Positions 48,480 to 60,200 of a stretch of DNA of 64,000 nt are shown here, piece after piece; the stretch's first letter is position 1; each line of letters opens with the position of its first letter. Below the pieces are notes generated by a model, which worked only from the letters and a program-made list of their open reading frames with translations, did no database searches and was not told the DNA's origin. A program made the translations under genes and the position numbers. The DNA is from Blastomyces gilchristii SLH14081 (lineage: Eukaryota > Ascomycota > Eurotiomycetes > Onygenales > Ajellomycetaceae), in NCBI RefSeq assembly GCF_000003855.2, contig NW_003101679.1:248001-312000 (forward strand), read 5' to 3'.

Positions 48480-49140
48480 GAAGAGTAGAAACCCTGCTGA
48501 GAACTAATCTATAAGCTCTTTCATCATGAGACAGAGGTCTTGTAAGCCTATGTAAAGAAGAATCTGAAGAATGACTTTATTCAATCTTCACAGATCTTCA
48601 TGAAAGCCTCTGTGATATTTATGAAGAAGAAGAATGAAGATCTCAGATTATGTGTAAACTATTATAATCTGAACTTCAAGATAATAAAGAGCTGCTACTT
48701 TCTATCTCTGATTAAGAATGTGATTAACTGTCTTATAAGAGCTGTTATATTCATATAATTAAATATAATCAATGTATATACACAGCTGTAAATACAGTCT
48801 GAGAATAAATAAAAGACTGTCTTTAGAACTGCACTGAGATTATTTAAATATCTAGTAATATCTTTTAATCTGACTAATGTCTCTACAGCATTTCAGTCTT
48901 TTATTAATAAAACACTTTATATATATCTGAATGTCTTTGTGATAATATATCTGAATGATATGATGATATACTTTATAAAGAAGAAAGAACACACTGAGCA
49001 TGTACAAAGTGTGTTGAAGATCTTAGATAAGACAGAACTGTATATTAAGCTTATAAAGTACAACTTCAGTATCTATCAGATTAATTTTCTAGAATATATA
49101 ATTATCACAGATTATATTCAGATAAAATCTTCATGAATTG
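48480..49140 (+). pseudogene. G4 reverse transcriptase relic
   Basis: Reads LRLCVNYYNLN near 48.65 kb, then FINKTLYIYLN and the catalytic box IIYLNDMMIYFIKKKEHTEH (48939 onward), where YLDD has become YLND. The connection ILDKTELYIKLIKYNFSI is the usual thumb. Trp and Arg codons are lost to stops or other residues. Confidence 0.88.
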
Positions 49141-50299
49141 AGACTATTCTATCATAATCAGAGTTAACTAGTATTCATGAGATTCAGATCTTTCTGAGCT
49201 TTGTGAATTTCTATAGATGATTTATCTTTGTATTCATAAGAATCTTCTTAATTCTTACAGATATACTGAAGAATGAAAATAAGAAGAAGTCATTCTGTGA
49301 ACAGAGAATAAAAAGATTATTAAGAAGAAAGAACTGTGAGAACTTTCTTATCTCAGAAGCTCACAGAGTCTTTGCAAGATTGAAACAGATATTTATAAAT
49401 ACAGTGATACTATTTCACTTTAATCTCTTACTCTTAATCAGATTGAAGACAGATATCTTCTTCTTTACAATTTCAGAAATAGTCTTATAACTACAGTTAA
49501 ATGAGAACTGAGTTTCAGTGATCTTTTTCTTATGAAAGATACAACCTGCAGAGATCAACTATAATATTCATGATTAGAAGCTTCTTATAATAGTGAAATT
49601 CTTTCATCACTGATATCACTACTTTAAGAGTCTTATGACAGTGATTACTGTTAGAACTGATCATAATAGCTTATAACAGTTTACTTTAATTAAGAAATTC
49701 TCACAGTAGCAGATTCACTGAGCTCAGAGACTGAGTGAGTTCTGATTCAAGATAGAATATATCAAGAGAACTAAGAACTCAGTAAATAGACTCTCTCACA
49801 GATTAGACTATATTAAGAAGATCAGAGTAATAGACATAGAGAGACTAGAGAAGACAGAAAAGCTTTACAGAATGCTCAGACTGAGTGTTGTAAAGAGATT
49901 GACTGAAGAGTCTCTCAATTCCTTATAAGAGAAGAGAGAGAAGAGAGAGAAGAAGTCTGTACAACTACTCTCTATAACACTGAGAGTTAACACTCTGAGA
50001 ATCTCTATGAGAATTCTTGAAGAGAGTATCTATAATCTGAAGAGTTTACAGACTTTGAGAAGTGCTGCAGAAGATCTGATATAAGAAGAAACAGAGTATA
50101 AGTCTTTATAAGATCTTCTATTCAGATTGTCTGAACTGTAACTGAAGAATGAATATACTCAGTATATTCAGAAACTGCTTATAACAGGGATTAATCCTGC
50201 AGAAATAAAGAATTGAAGAGACTTAAATAATCTCTTATAAAGAGAGAACTGAATTTATATACCTGTAAATAAGTTTCTATATATAGAACTCATTAAAAG

Positions 50300-51520
50300 A
50301 TATTATAACTCTTCTCTAGTGAGTCATTTTATAAACACTAGAACTTATGAGTTGTTTACAAGAAAATACTTCTGACTGAAGATATAAGAACTTATAAAGA
50401 AGATAGTGAATTCTTATACTATTTATTAGAATTCATGAATAGTACAGTTCAGATTATATAAAGAATTTACTTCTCTACTCATCTTACAGAAACCTTGAGA
50501 ACAGCTAGAAATGAATGTTCTTATAAGTCTCTCTGAAAGTAAGAATATATATAATACCTGTTTTGACAGTGTGCTGATGATAGTGAATCACTTTATCAAG
50601 ATAACATACTTTATACTCACTTATAAGAACTTGAAGTCAAAGAATTTAGCTTATATCTTTATCTGTGATATAATTCAGTTGTATGAATTATCTGTCAATA
50701 TTGTCTCAGATAGAGAATTAATCTTTATAAAAGAGTTCTAATCTGATCTAATAACTATACTGAAGATCTTGTAAGATCTAAGTACAGCTTTTCATCAATA
50801 GACAGATGATCAGATAGAATATCTGATAAGTATATTAAAATAGTATCTACAGTGCTTTGTCAATTATAATCAGAATGACTGAGTGCATTGATTATCACTC
50901 ACAGAGTTTATATACAATAACTTAAAACATGTCAGCACAGATAAAACTCTCTTTGAGATGCTCACTGAGACTTATCTACAGATAATCTTGATAAACCTGT
51001 GAGAGTATACTATAGAGTGTGATAATACTCATGAATGAGCTGAGAGAATTCAGAAGATCTGAGAGAAAGTCTGTAAATTCTTAAGAAAGACTTAAGAGTA
51101 TCAGAAGAGATACTATGACTTCAAGTATATTATAAAAAGTTTCAAGAAAGATGATAGAGTCTGACTGAGTCTAGAAAATATCATTATATAAAGATCTAGT
51201 AAGAAGCTGAATCTCTTACAGATAGAGTCTTATAAGATTATAAAGAAAGTTAGTTTACAGTTCTATAGATTAAAACTGTTATCTGAGTTACAGATATATA
51301 ATATTTTTCATATCTCTTTGCACTGCAAATATAAGAAATTCTTAGAAGAGAATTCTGTGACTCATCACTCTGTCTATAAAGTACTAGAGAGTGAAAGAGA
51401 ATATCAGATTAAAGAGATTATTAACTCAGAGAAGTGAGATTATAAGCTCTGATTCAAGATTCAGTAATAAGAATATCCTAATAAGATAAATAAGTTCACT
51501 TAAGAATTATCTGAGTAGAT
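50300..51520 (+). pseudogene. G4 integrase and chromodomain relic
   Basis: Zinc-binding region with SHFINTRTYELFTRKYF near 50.33 kb, catalytic core open at 50511-50741 (VLMIVNHFIKITYFI, NIVSDRELIF), then STAFH and the second part with FVNYNQND and YNNLKHVSTDKTLFEM. The tail IYNIFHISLHCKYK precedes a chromodomain-like segment. This order defines chromoviruses, whose chromodomain guides integration to heterochromatin. Confidence 0.85.
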
Positions 51521-51760
51521 AAGACATCTACAGAAGCTGAGACATAACTTTTATACTGTGAATTCTGATAAGTCAGAATAATATAATCTTTGCTAAGAAT
51601 CTGATTATGATAAAGATATTAATACTATTATTTATGAGTTCTAGTCTATAAGATAATAAGTTTCTACTAGAATGAACAGTCTGCAGTGTATATAAGAGAA
51701 GAAGAAATCATACTCTCATTAAAGCTAAAAAATAAGAAATAAAAACAGGGCTGTAAACAC

Positions 51761-51857
51761 AATTTAGAGACTAATAAAGAAAAAATAAAGAAAATTCAAA
51801 CTCATATTCTTAACATTTATAACACTCAATTCTCTCACAACTATTAATTTTCTTCTT
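51761..51857. other. Spacer between G4 and LINE A
   Basis: Short decayed AT-rich stretch after the last G4 sequence. It may include the target of the LINE, but I cannot define a duplication. Confidence 0.4.
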
Positions 51858-52439
51858 TATTTATTATTATTATTCTTCAATTATAGATGTATGCAGTCAG
51901 AGACTATGACATCTACCTGAGAACTTTAGTTCTCAGGGTTTTTTCTATGTCTGTAAAGTTAACTATTGTACATTCATCAATTTCAGATATATAAAATCAG
52001 AAAATTCCAGCTCAGAATACAAAAACTGTTTACAAATTGCAGTGTTTTAACATCTTTTGATACTTTGAAACCATTTGACAATATCATGACAAAAGAAAAG
52101 AGAGAAAGAACACAGTCTCAAAGATAGACACATTAAATAGATAGATAGAAAGAAATTGAAAGAAAAAGATACAGAAAAAGATAAAGTAAAGAGAGACTAT
52201 AACAAAACAAATTATTAAAAGAGAGTGTATAGCTGTTTTAACAGACTATATCTGATTGATTTCCTCCTCTTCATATTCAGATAATTCTGAATTTAGCCAT
52301 TTTCTTATAGCTGCTTGAGTTTCTGATAGAAAGTCTATTAAGTATTTAATTCCTGTCTCAGTTGAGAATAAGAATCTCATATTTAATTGATTTAGATCAT
52401 ACTTCTCTTTCAATCTGGCTCTGAGACTATTGTATAATG

Positions 52440-53385
52440 CACAGTGTATTATAATATGCTCAGAATTCTCATTTGTATTGCAGAATGAGCATTCTATTGA
52501 GTCAAATCTATCATCAAATCTTTGTATATAAGATTTGAAATAGCCATGTCCTAGTTTCAGCTGTATTATAGATGAGAATATTTTCTTTTTACATTTAATT
52601 GAACAAGATTTCCACTTGGGTTTTGTTTCAAATCTTGAATAATGTATACTCTTCTTTTGTTTCTGCCAGCTTTCATTTCACTTGTCTAAACAAGATTCTT
52701 TTATTTTTCTCTTTATAAAAGACCAGGATACAATTTTTTGAATAGATCTGCTTAATTCTGCACTCTTTTTTGCAGCTGAATCAGCCAATTCATTGCCATG
52801 AATATTCATATGAGCAGGAACCCAGTGCAGATGAATTCTCAGCTTTGATATTCTTCTCTTTTGAATTTTTAAAACAGAGTTTAAGATCAGTTCAAGATTC
52901 ATTTGATCATTATGAATCTGACTATTTCTAAGTCTTTTTAAAGCAGCTTGACTATCAGAGAATATTCATACCTCTTTCAAACAATTTCCTCTTTTATGAG
53001 ATTTTATTTCAATGAGTTTGAAAGCTTTCACTATTGTAAATAGTTCAGCATCAAAGACTTCACATTCAGAGCCTAGATTTCAGAAATCTGAGATAAAATT
53101 AATATTATCTTCAGTATAAGCAATGCCTGCGCCTAATCTATTCAAGTTCTCATTTTTTGAGTCATCTGAATAAATCAGAATAGAGTCTTTTATATTGATT
53201 GTAGAAATTCTCTTCAAATGCTGTTCATATTCTTTCTCTTTTGATAGTTCACTTATTTGTAAGTCTATAAGAGATTCAAGCTTTTTTCTCCAGAGAGATA
53301 ACTTCTCATGATCAACTTTTTCAATATTTAAAGAAGAAAATTGATTTTTAATCAGAGAGCATAGTCTGTACAGTTGAGAAGGCAT
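52440..53385 (-). pseudogene. LINE A RNase H and C-terminal segment
   Basis: RNase HI fold motifs: ILIYSDDSKNE (first catalytic Asp), a Glu/Asp region at EVFDAELF, FSDSQAALKRL, and HWVPAHMNIHGNELADSAAK with the last catalytic residues. The glycine of the usual DGS motif is Asp. A zinc-type segment CSFCNTNENSEHIIIHC follows. Pol RNase H is found in Tad1 and related LINEs. Confidence 0.88.
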
Positions 53386-53844
53386 TTTCTTTGAAGAATT
53401 ATTTTCATTTCAATCAAGAAATCTATTTCAATCCAGTTCATTTCCAGAGTTAATTAATGGAAATGAAGAAGAGACTCTTTCTCTGATTATATGATTTGAG
53501 CTTATCTTTACAACTCTCAGAGCATAGTTCATACAGGCCTTTTCAAATCTAATAGCAGGAGGAGGAATTGAAGCTTCAATTTCCATTGCTTTAATAGAAG
53601 ATGATTTAAATGCTCTCAGAATTCTTCTCAAGACTTTGTTTTGCAGACTTTGAAAGAGTTCAGTGAAATTCCCTTGATTATTTCACCAAACTTGAACTTC
53701 ATAATCAGCTACTGATGTAATACAGGCTATATATAACTGTCTCATAGCCTGGAAGAATAGACCCCTCTCTGTATTTAATAGTCTGATTATGTTATTCAAT
53801 AGTGGTTTCTACCTTGACAGTTATTTGTTGAATGTGATATTTAA

Positions 53845-54019
53845 NNNNNNNNNNNNNNNNNNNNNNNNNNNNNNNNNNNNNNNNNNNNNNNNNNNNNNNN
53901 NNNNNNNNNNNNNNNNNNNNNNNNNNNNNNNNNNNNNNNNNNNNNNNNNNNNNNNNNNNNNNNNNNNNNNNNNNNNNNNNNNNNNNNNNNNNNNNNNNNN
54001 NNNNNNNNNNNNNNNNNNN
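53845..54019. other. Assembly gap
   Basis: 175 N inside the LINE A pol, between the RT palm and RNase H. Sequence at its right edge (TTTCCTTTGCAGCTTCTTC) recurs at the 3' limit of LINE B at about 57206. Confidence 0.99.
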
Positions 54020-54920
54020 TTTCCTTTGCAGCTTCTTCAATTACTTTCAAATTCTCTTTGATAGTTTTTGAGCTGTAGACTAGACCAATATCATTCACAT
54101 AACTTGGAGATCACACTATTCTCATATTTCTATTTTTGAATAGATATGCAGTGTATATTGCAAATAAAATGAGTGAGATTGAAGACCTCTGTGATACTTC
54201 TATTTTTATCTCAGTCTTGTCTTGTTTCATTTCATCAAAGAAGAGTTGTATAATTCTTTTAGATATAAAACAGTTAACTCATTTTATTAGAGAAAGTGAC
54301 AGTTTTAATATCTTCAATGTCTGAATTAACTTTGACTTTGAAACATGATCAAATGCTTCTTTTATATCAATAAAAACTGCAGTTGAGACCAGATTCTCAT
54401 GCTTTGCTATTTGAATATCATGAACAACTGAGAGAACAGTGTCAATTGCAGAACACTGTTTTCTATCTCTCATTTATTCACTGAATAAAAGAGAATCATC
54501 TATAGAGCTTATAAAAGATAGTTGAGTAGCTATTATCTTTTCTAAAACCTTTTCTAGGCAGTTCAATAGAGATATTACTCTATATGACTTAGGAATTGAA
54601 GTTTTTCTATTAGGTTTTGCAAGAATCACTTCAGTGGCTTCTCTCCAGCATTCAGGATGATATCCATTTTTCAAGAGATTGAAAAAGAGCTCAAAATATT
54701 CATTCTTTAAGTAGGAATATGTATTTTGAATAATCAAGTGATTAATTGAATCAGGACCTGCAGCAGTTTTAACAGAACTTGAGAAGATAGCTGACTCTAA
54801 TTCATCTTGTGTAAGATCAGGCCATTCCCAGTCATTTTCATCAATGTAGTTGAGAAGTGATATATTCTCTTCCTCTGAATCTGAATCTGAATCTGGTGAG
54901 TTCTGAAAGAGAATTCTCAT
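54020..54920 (-). pseudogene. LINE A reverse transcriptase
   Basis: Two long open blocks, 54920-54474 and 54473-54279, separated by one stop (lost Trp or Arg). Motifs: AAGPDSINHLIIQN, then VILAKPNRKTSIPKSYRVIS, LLNCLEKVLEKI, STAVFIDIKEAFDHVSKSKL and the catalytic box at YVNDIGLVYSSKTIKEN (family YVDD), just before the gap. Typical LINE RT order 0 to 5. Confidence 0.9.
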
Positions 54921-55403
54921 GAAAGCTTGACATTTTTCCTCAAAAGAGTTTGCTGTATATGATTCATTCTGAAACTCATATTCTAGAGCTGGAAGTTTTG
55001 CTACACTTCTTGTTTTAGTATAGTTAAAAGCTTTAAAAACTTTCTTTCCTTGTGCTTCTTCAAGAAATTTATTTCAGCAGTCTGTTTTAGCTCTTTTAAT
55101 ATCTGAAAAATATTCATTTCTGACAGCTTTGAACTCTTCATCAGATATTATATCATTCTTTCAATCTCTTCTAGCAGTAGCTAATTCTTTTCATTTAGAT
55201 GAGATATTCTCATTTCATCAAGGTTTTGAATACTCAGAAGATTTTCTTTTTGAAATATTATCTCTAACACTTGTTAGAATAATAGATGTAATAAGCTTCA
55301 CTCTATTCTCAAGCATTTCATTTGAGATATCTTGACCAGAATTTCAATATAGCTCATTCTGTCTTTCAGATTTTAACAGTTTTATGCTTTCTTCAACTGC
55401 TTT

Positions 55404-56141
55404 TCAATCAGCTTTTTCAAAGTTATACTGATTAGAGAGAAGAGGATTTTCACTCATTTGTTTTTCACTCAGTTCAATATCAAATTGAATAATCTCATGA
55501 TCTGATCCTGATGTGTCATTTGAATCAATAAACCAGTTTACAAGTCTTCTTTTCATTAGATTTTGTGACATGAAAGTTAGATCTATAATAGACTTCTGTT
55601 TCATGCCTTTTCTAAAGAATGTTTGTTGATCAGACTTATTAACCAAATCTATTGAATGCTCAAAGATTCATTTAACCAGATTATCAGCTCTCACTGCTCT
55701 CTTGCATTCTGAATTTCATCAGGGATGATGTGCATTGAAATCTCCTGCAATTATAGAGTTTCTTAATGAAGTTATGTTCAGAAATTCTCTATCAATTGTC
55801 CAGATATTGTTATTTTCCTTCAATGACTTTTCATTATAGATATTTATGAGCTGTATAGTATCAAACTCATTTTCTTTATCTATAATATCACCCACCAGAA
55901 TATCAGAGTCAGACATGATATTAAATCTTAGATTAAATTGATATCTTGATCTCTTTCTTTCATAGATCACTACTCTTGACTTTATCTCAGACTTTTGAGG
56001 TAAAAAGCAGTAGTAGCTTGAATGAGAAATGACATATTTTTGCTCAGCATCAAAATTCGGCTCCTGAAGCAGTATAAAATCAACTTTTTGTTCAAATGCA
56101 ATTTGATGATATGAATAAATGCAATTTGAGTTTCTATCCAC
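55404..56141 (-). pseudogene. LINE A apurinic-type endonuclease
   Basis: Endonuclease/exonuclease/phosphatase fold that nicks the target site. Motifs: FILLQEPNF (metal-binding Glu), NSIIAGDFNAHHP with the catalytic GDFNAHH, and GSDHEIIQF with the C-terminal SDH. One stop at about 55717 divides the domain. This is probably the closest to intact of the LINE A domains. Confidence 0.9.
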
Positions 56142-56233
56142 ATTATTTTGAATAAATGTGATTTTTGAAGAGTTTTTAAACTTTTTTTGTTGTTTTTATT
56201 GTATATTCATACTAAAAGAGAGTAGAGAAGAAT

Positions 56234-57118
56234 CTAATCACTATCATCAGATAGTAGATTATAACTGTTCTGAAAAGTAGAAATCTCAACTGCTTGCATT
56301 ATATCTAGTTTATCATCAGAGTCATTTCTCAATTCTCTAATCTTAACAGGAGTTTGAGGATTCAAATTCTGTTTACATTTTGCTGGAGAATTGGAGTTTG
56401 AAGACTTAGATAATTGAGAGTTTCTTCTTTTTGAGCTTGCAGTTGTGAGTTTACTGGCTTGACTCTTCTCTTCAGTTCTAGATTGACTTTGAGCTTCATC
56501 TTTTCTCCAGTTCTTTTGAGTTCTAGGAGCAAATATACATTCTTTTGAGCTAGATGCATGTTTTTCTTTGCAATTAGAGCACTTAAGCAGAGTATGTTGA
56601 CAAATTTCACCTCTTTTTGAGCATGTTTCACATTTATGCTCACTAGTTTTGTGATCTCTGACACAGAATGCATACTTTGAGTCTCTAAAACATGAGATTG
56701 CAAAGTGTCCATATCTTTGACAGTTTGAACACTGTGTTTGAGCTTTGAGATTCATTCTTGAGTCTTTGTATTCATGAACTCTCATTTTCAAATCTGCTAC
56801 TCTTACTTCAGAGATCTTTGACTGTTCAAGTGTTTTTGTATATACTAGAACAGAGGCATTTCTCCTGCTTTGTCTGAACTCAATTGAATTTAGTCATACA
56901 GGCTCCTTTCTCAGTTGAATGGAGTTGTATTCTTTCAATTCATTTTTGAGAAGTAGCATTCCTTCTTCACAGTCAAAAATTTCAACTGGAATACCATGAA
57001 GAATGAATTTGTCTCACTTTTCATCTCTTTCAGATAGAATTGTTGTGTTTAGCAATGATTCTACTGCTGACTTTCAGAGATTCTCATTCTGAATAAGGAA
57101 TTCAGGGTCAAAATGCTT
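56234..57118 (-). pseudogene. LINE A ORF1 protein with CCHC knuckles
   Basis: Nucleic-acid-binding ORF1 protein. The zinc knuckle CSNCQRYGHFAISC is intact, a second has lost its first Cys (KYAFC...H....C), and CSNCKEKHASSSKEC forms a third. A basic Ser/Lys/Gln-rich tail follows and ends SDDSD at 56234. The frame runs upstream through DEKWDKFILHGIPVEIFDCE to 57118, where it passes without a stop into the foreign-looking patch 57119-57205. Confidence 0.85.
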
Positions 57119-57205
57119 GTATGATCGAGGGCTTTTCGATGGATCTATCAGCGGGTTCTTATTCGAAAAATCGAGCGAGTTCGTGGTGGAGCGGTTTTGT
57201 TTTCT
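57119..57205. other. Non-decayed junction patch between LINE copies
   Basis: About 87 bp with roughly ten CpGs in surroundings that have almost none. On its left is LINE A ORF1, on its right LINE B starting within RT. On the minus strand it stays open in the ORF1 frame (NSLDFSNKNPLIDPSKSPRS). It could be an undecayed ORF1 N-terminal segment of another LINE subtype or an assembly artefact. Confidence 0.6.
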
Positions 57206-60200
57206 TTGCAGCTTCTTCAATCACTTTTAAATTCTCTTTGATAGTTTTTGAGCTGTAGACTAGATCAATATCATTCATATAACTCAGAGATTGCACTCTT
57301 CTCATACTTTTATCTTTGAATAGATATGCAGTGTATATTGCAAATAAAATGAGTGAGATTGAAGATTCTTACAGTACTTCTATTTTTATCTCAGTCTTGT
57401 CTTATTTCATTTTATCAAAGGAAAGTTGTATGGTTCTTTTAGATATAAAACAGTTAACTCATTTTATTAGAGAAAGTGACAGTTTTAATCTTCTCAAAGT
57501 CTGAATTAACTTTGACTTTGAAATATGATCAAATGCTTCTTTTATATTAATAAAAACTGCAGTTGAGACCAGATCTTCATACTTTGTTATTTAAATATTA
57601 TGAATAACTGAGAGAACAGTGTTAATTATAGAACATTGTTTTCTATCTCTTATTTATTCACTGAATAAAAGAGAATTACTGATAGAGCTTATAAAAGATA
57701 ATCAAGTAGCTATTACCTTTTCTAAAATCTTTTCTAGACAGTTCAATAGAGATATTACTCTATATGACTTAGAAATTGAAGTTTTTCTATTAGATTTTAT
57801 AAGAATCACTTCAGTAACTTCTCTTCAGTATTCAGAATAATATTCATTTTTCAAGAGATTGAAAAAGAGCTCAAAATATTCATTCTTTAAGTAGAAGTAT
57901 GTATTTTGAATAATTAAGTGATTAATTGAATCAGGCTCTGCAGCAGTTTTAACTGAACTTGAGAAGATAGCTGACTCTAATTCATCTTGAGTAAGATCAG
58001 GTCATTCTCAGTCATTTTCATTAATATAGTTAAGAAGTGATATATTCTCTTTCTCTTTCTCTGAATCTGATAAGTTTTGAAAGAGAGTTCTTATAAAAGC
58101 TTGACATTTTTTCTTAAAAGAGTTTACTGTATATAATTCATTCTGAAACTTATATTCTAAGATTGAAAGTTTCACTACACTTCTTGTTTGAGTATAGTTA
58201 AAAGCTTTAAAAACTTTCTTTTCTTATGCTTCTTTAAGAAATTTATTTCAGCAGTCTGTTTTAGCTCTTTTAATATCTGAAAAATATTCATTTCTGACAG
58301 CTTTGAACTGTTTATCAGAAATTATATCATTCTTTTAATCTCTTCTAACAGTAGTCAATTGTTTTCTTTTAAATATGATATTCTCATTTCATCAAGATTT
58401 TGAATACTCAGAAGACTTTTTCTTTGAAATATTGTCTTTAACACTTACTAGAATAATAGATATAATGAGCTTCACTCTATTCTTAAGCATTTCATTTGAG
58501 ATATCTTGACTAGAATTTCAATATAGCATACTCTATCTTTCAGATTTTAACAGTTTTATGCTTTCTTCAACTGCCTTTCAGTCAGCTTTTTCAAAGTTAA
58601 ACTGATTAGAGAGAAGAGAATTTTCACTTATTTGTTTCTCACTCAGTTCAATATTAAATTGAATAATCTCATAATCTGATTCTGATATCTCATTTGAATT
58701 AATAAATCAGTTTTCAAGTCTTTTTTTCATTAGATTTTATAATATGAAGATTAGATCTAAAATAGATTTCTGTTTCATGTATTTTCTAAAGAATGTTTAT
58801 TGATCAGACTTGTTAACTAAATCTATTGAATGCTCAAAGATTTATTCAATCAGATTATCAGCTCTTACTACTCTTTTGCATTCTGAATTTCATCAGAGAT
58901 AATGTGTATTGAAATCTTCTACAATTATAGAGTTTCTTGATAAAGTTATGTTCAGAAATTCTCTATTAATTGTTCAGATGTTATTATTTTTCTTCAATAA
59001 CTTTTCATTATAGATATTTATAAGCTGTATAGTATCAAAGTCATTCTCTTTATCTATAATATCACTCACTAGAATATCAGGGTCAGACATGATATCAAAT
59101 CATAGATTAAATTAATATCTTGATCTCTTTTCTTCATAGATCACTACTCTTGACTTTATCTCAGATTTTTGAGATAGAAAGCAGTAGTAGCTTGAATGAG
59201 AAATAACATATTTTTACTCATTATTAAAATTCAGCTTCTGAAGCAGTATAAAATCAACTTTTTATTCAAATATAATTTGAAGACAAGAATAAATGCAATT
59301 TAAGTTTCTATTCATATTATTTTGAATAAATGTCATTTTTGAAGAGTTTTTAAACTTTTGTTATTATTTTTATTATATATTCATACTAAAAGAGAGTAGA
59401 GTAGAATCTAATCACTATTATCAGATAGTAGATTATAACTATTCTGAAAAGTAGAAATCTCAACTGCTTATATTATATCTAGTTTATTATCAGAGTCATT
59501 TCTCAATTCTCTAATCTTAACAGAAGTTTGAGAATTCAAATTCTGTTTACATTTAGCTGAGGAATTGAAGTTTGAAGATTTAGATAGTTGAGAGTTTCTT
59601 CTTTTTAAGCTTGCAGTTATGAGTTAACTAACTTAACTATTCTCTTCAGTTCTAGATTTGTTTTGAGCTTCATCTTTTCTTCAGTTCTTCTGAGTTCTTG
59701 AAGTAAATATACATTCTTTTGAGCTAGATGCATGTTTTTCTTTACAATTAGAGCATTTAAGCATAGTGTATTAACATATTTCATCTCCTTTTAAGCATGT
59801 TTCATATTTATGCTCACTAGTTTTATAATCTCTGAAATAGAATGCACATTTTGAGTCTCTAAAACAGGAGATTACAAAGTGTCTATATCTGTGACAGTTT
59901 GAATACTATGTTTGAGCTTTGAGATTCATTCTTGAGTCTTTGTATTCATGAACTCTCATTTTCAAATCTACTACTCTTACTTCAGAGATCTTTGACTGTT
60001 TAAGTGTCTTTGTATATACTAGAATAGAGATATTTCTTCTGCTTTGTTTAAACTTAATTGAATTTAATCATACAGACTCTTTTCTCAGTTGAATAGAGTT
60101 GTATTCTTCTAATTCATTTTTGAGAAGTAGCATTTCTTCTTCACAGTCAAAAATTTCAACTGGAATATCATGAAGAATGAATTTGTCTCACTTTTCATCT

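Larger units (their letters stand above)
46204..51760 (+). mobile_element. Chromodomain Ty3/gypsy retrotransposon G4 (relic)
   Basis: Plus-strand gag-pol of a family distinct from G1/G2 and G5. Gag starts at the ATG 46204 (MTERTRNSHASIPVNSTAGT), is interrupted by MITE M8 and continues at 46868-47056 and beyond to a CFIC....H knuckle remnant near 47.75 kb. RT lies at about 48.5-49.1 kb, RNase H at 49.4-49.75 kb, integrase at 50.3-51.0 kb and a chromodomain near 51.38-51.52 kb (EREYQIKEIINSEK then FKIQ..EYPNKINKF). LTRs are not identified. The 3' end is followed by the LINE tail. Stops are frequent. Confidence 0.88.
51858..57118 (-). mobile_element. Tad1-like LINE, copy A
   Basis: Minus-strand non-LTR retrotransposon. 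From 5' to 3': ORF1 with zinc knuckles (57118-56234), then pol with endonuclease (56141-55404), RT (54920-54040, running into a gap) and RNase H (53385-52678), a C-terminal C-C-H-C segment (about 52490-52440), a 3' UTR and a (TAA)n tail ending at 51858. A perfect 9-bp hairpin CCTGAGAAC/GTTCTCAGG with a TTTA loop lies 58 nt from the tail end (51916-51937). It is less decayed than copy B. The 5' part of ORF1 is cut at 57118. Confidence 0.93.

Noticed and set aside
45915..51857. LTR pair for G4
   Set aside because: TGTAAGAAAT at 45915 and TGTAAACACA near 51744 both look like LTR starts, but the following sequences do not match.
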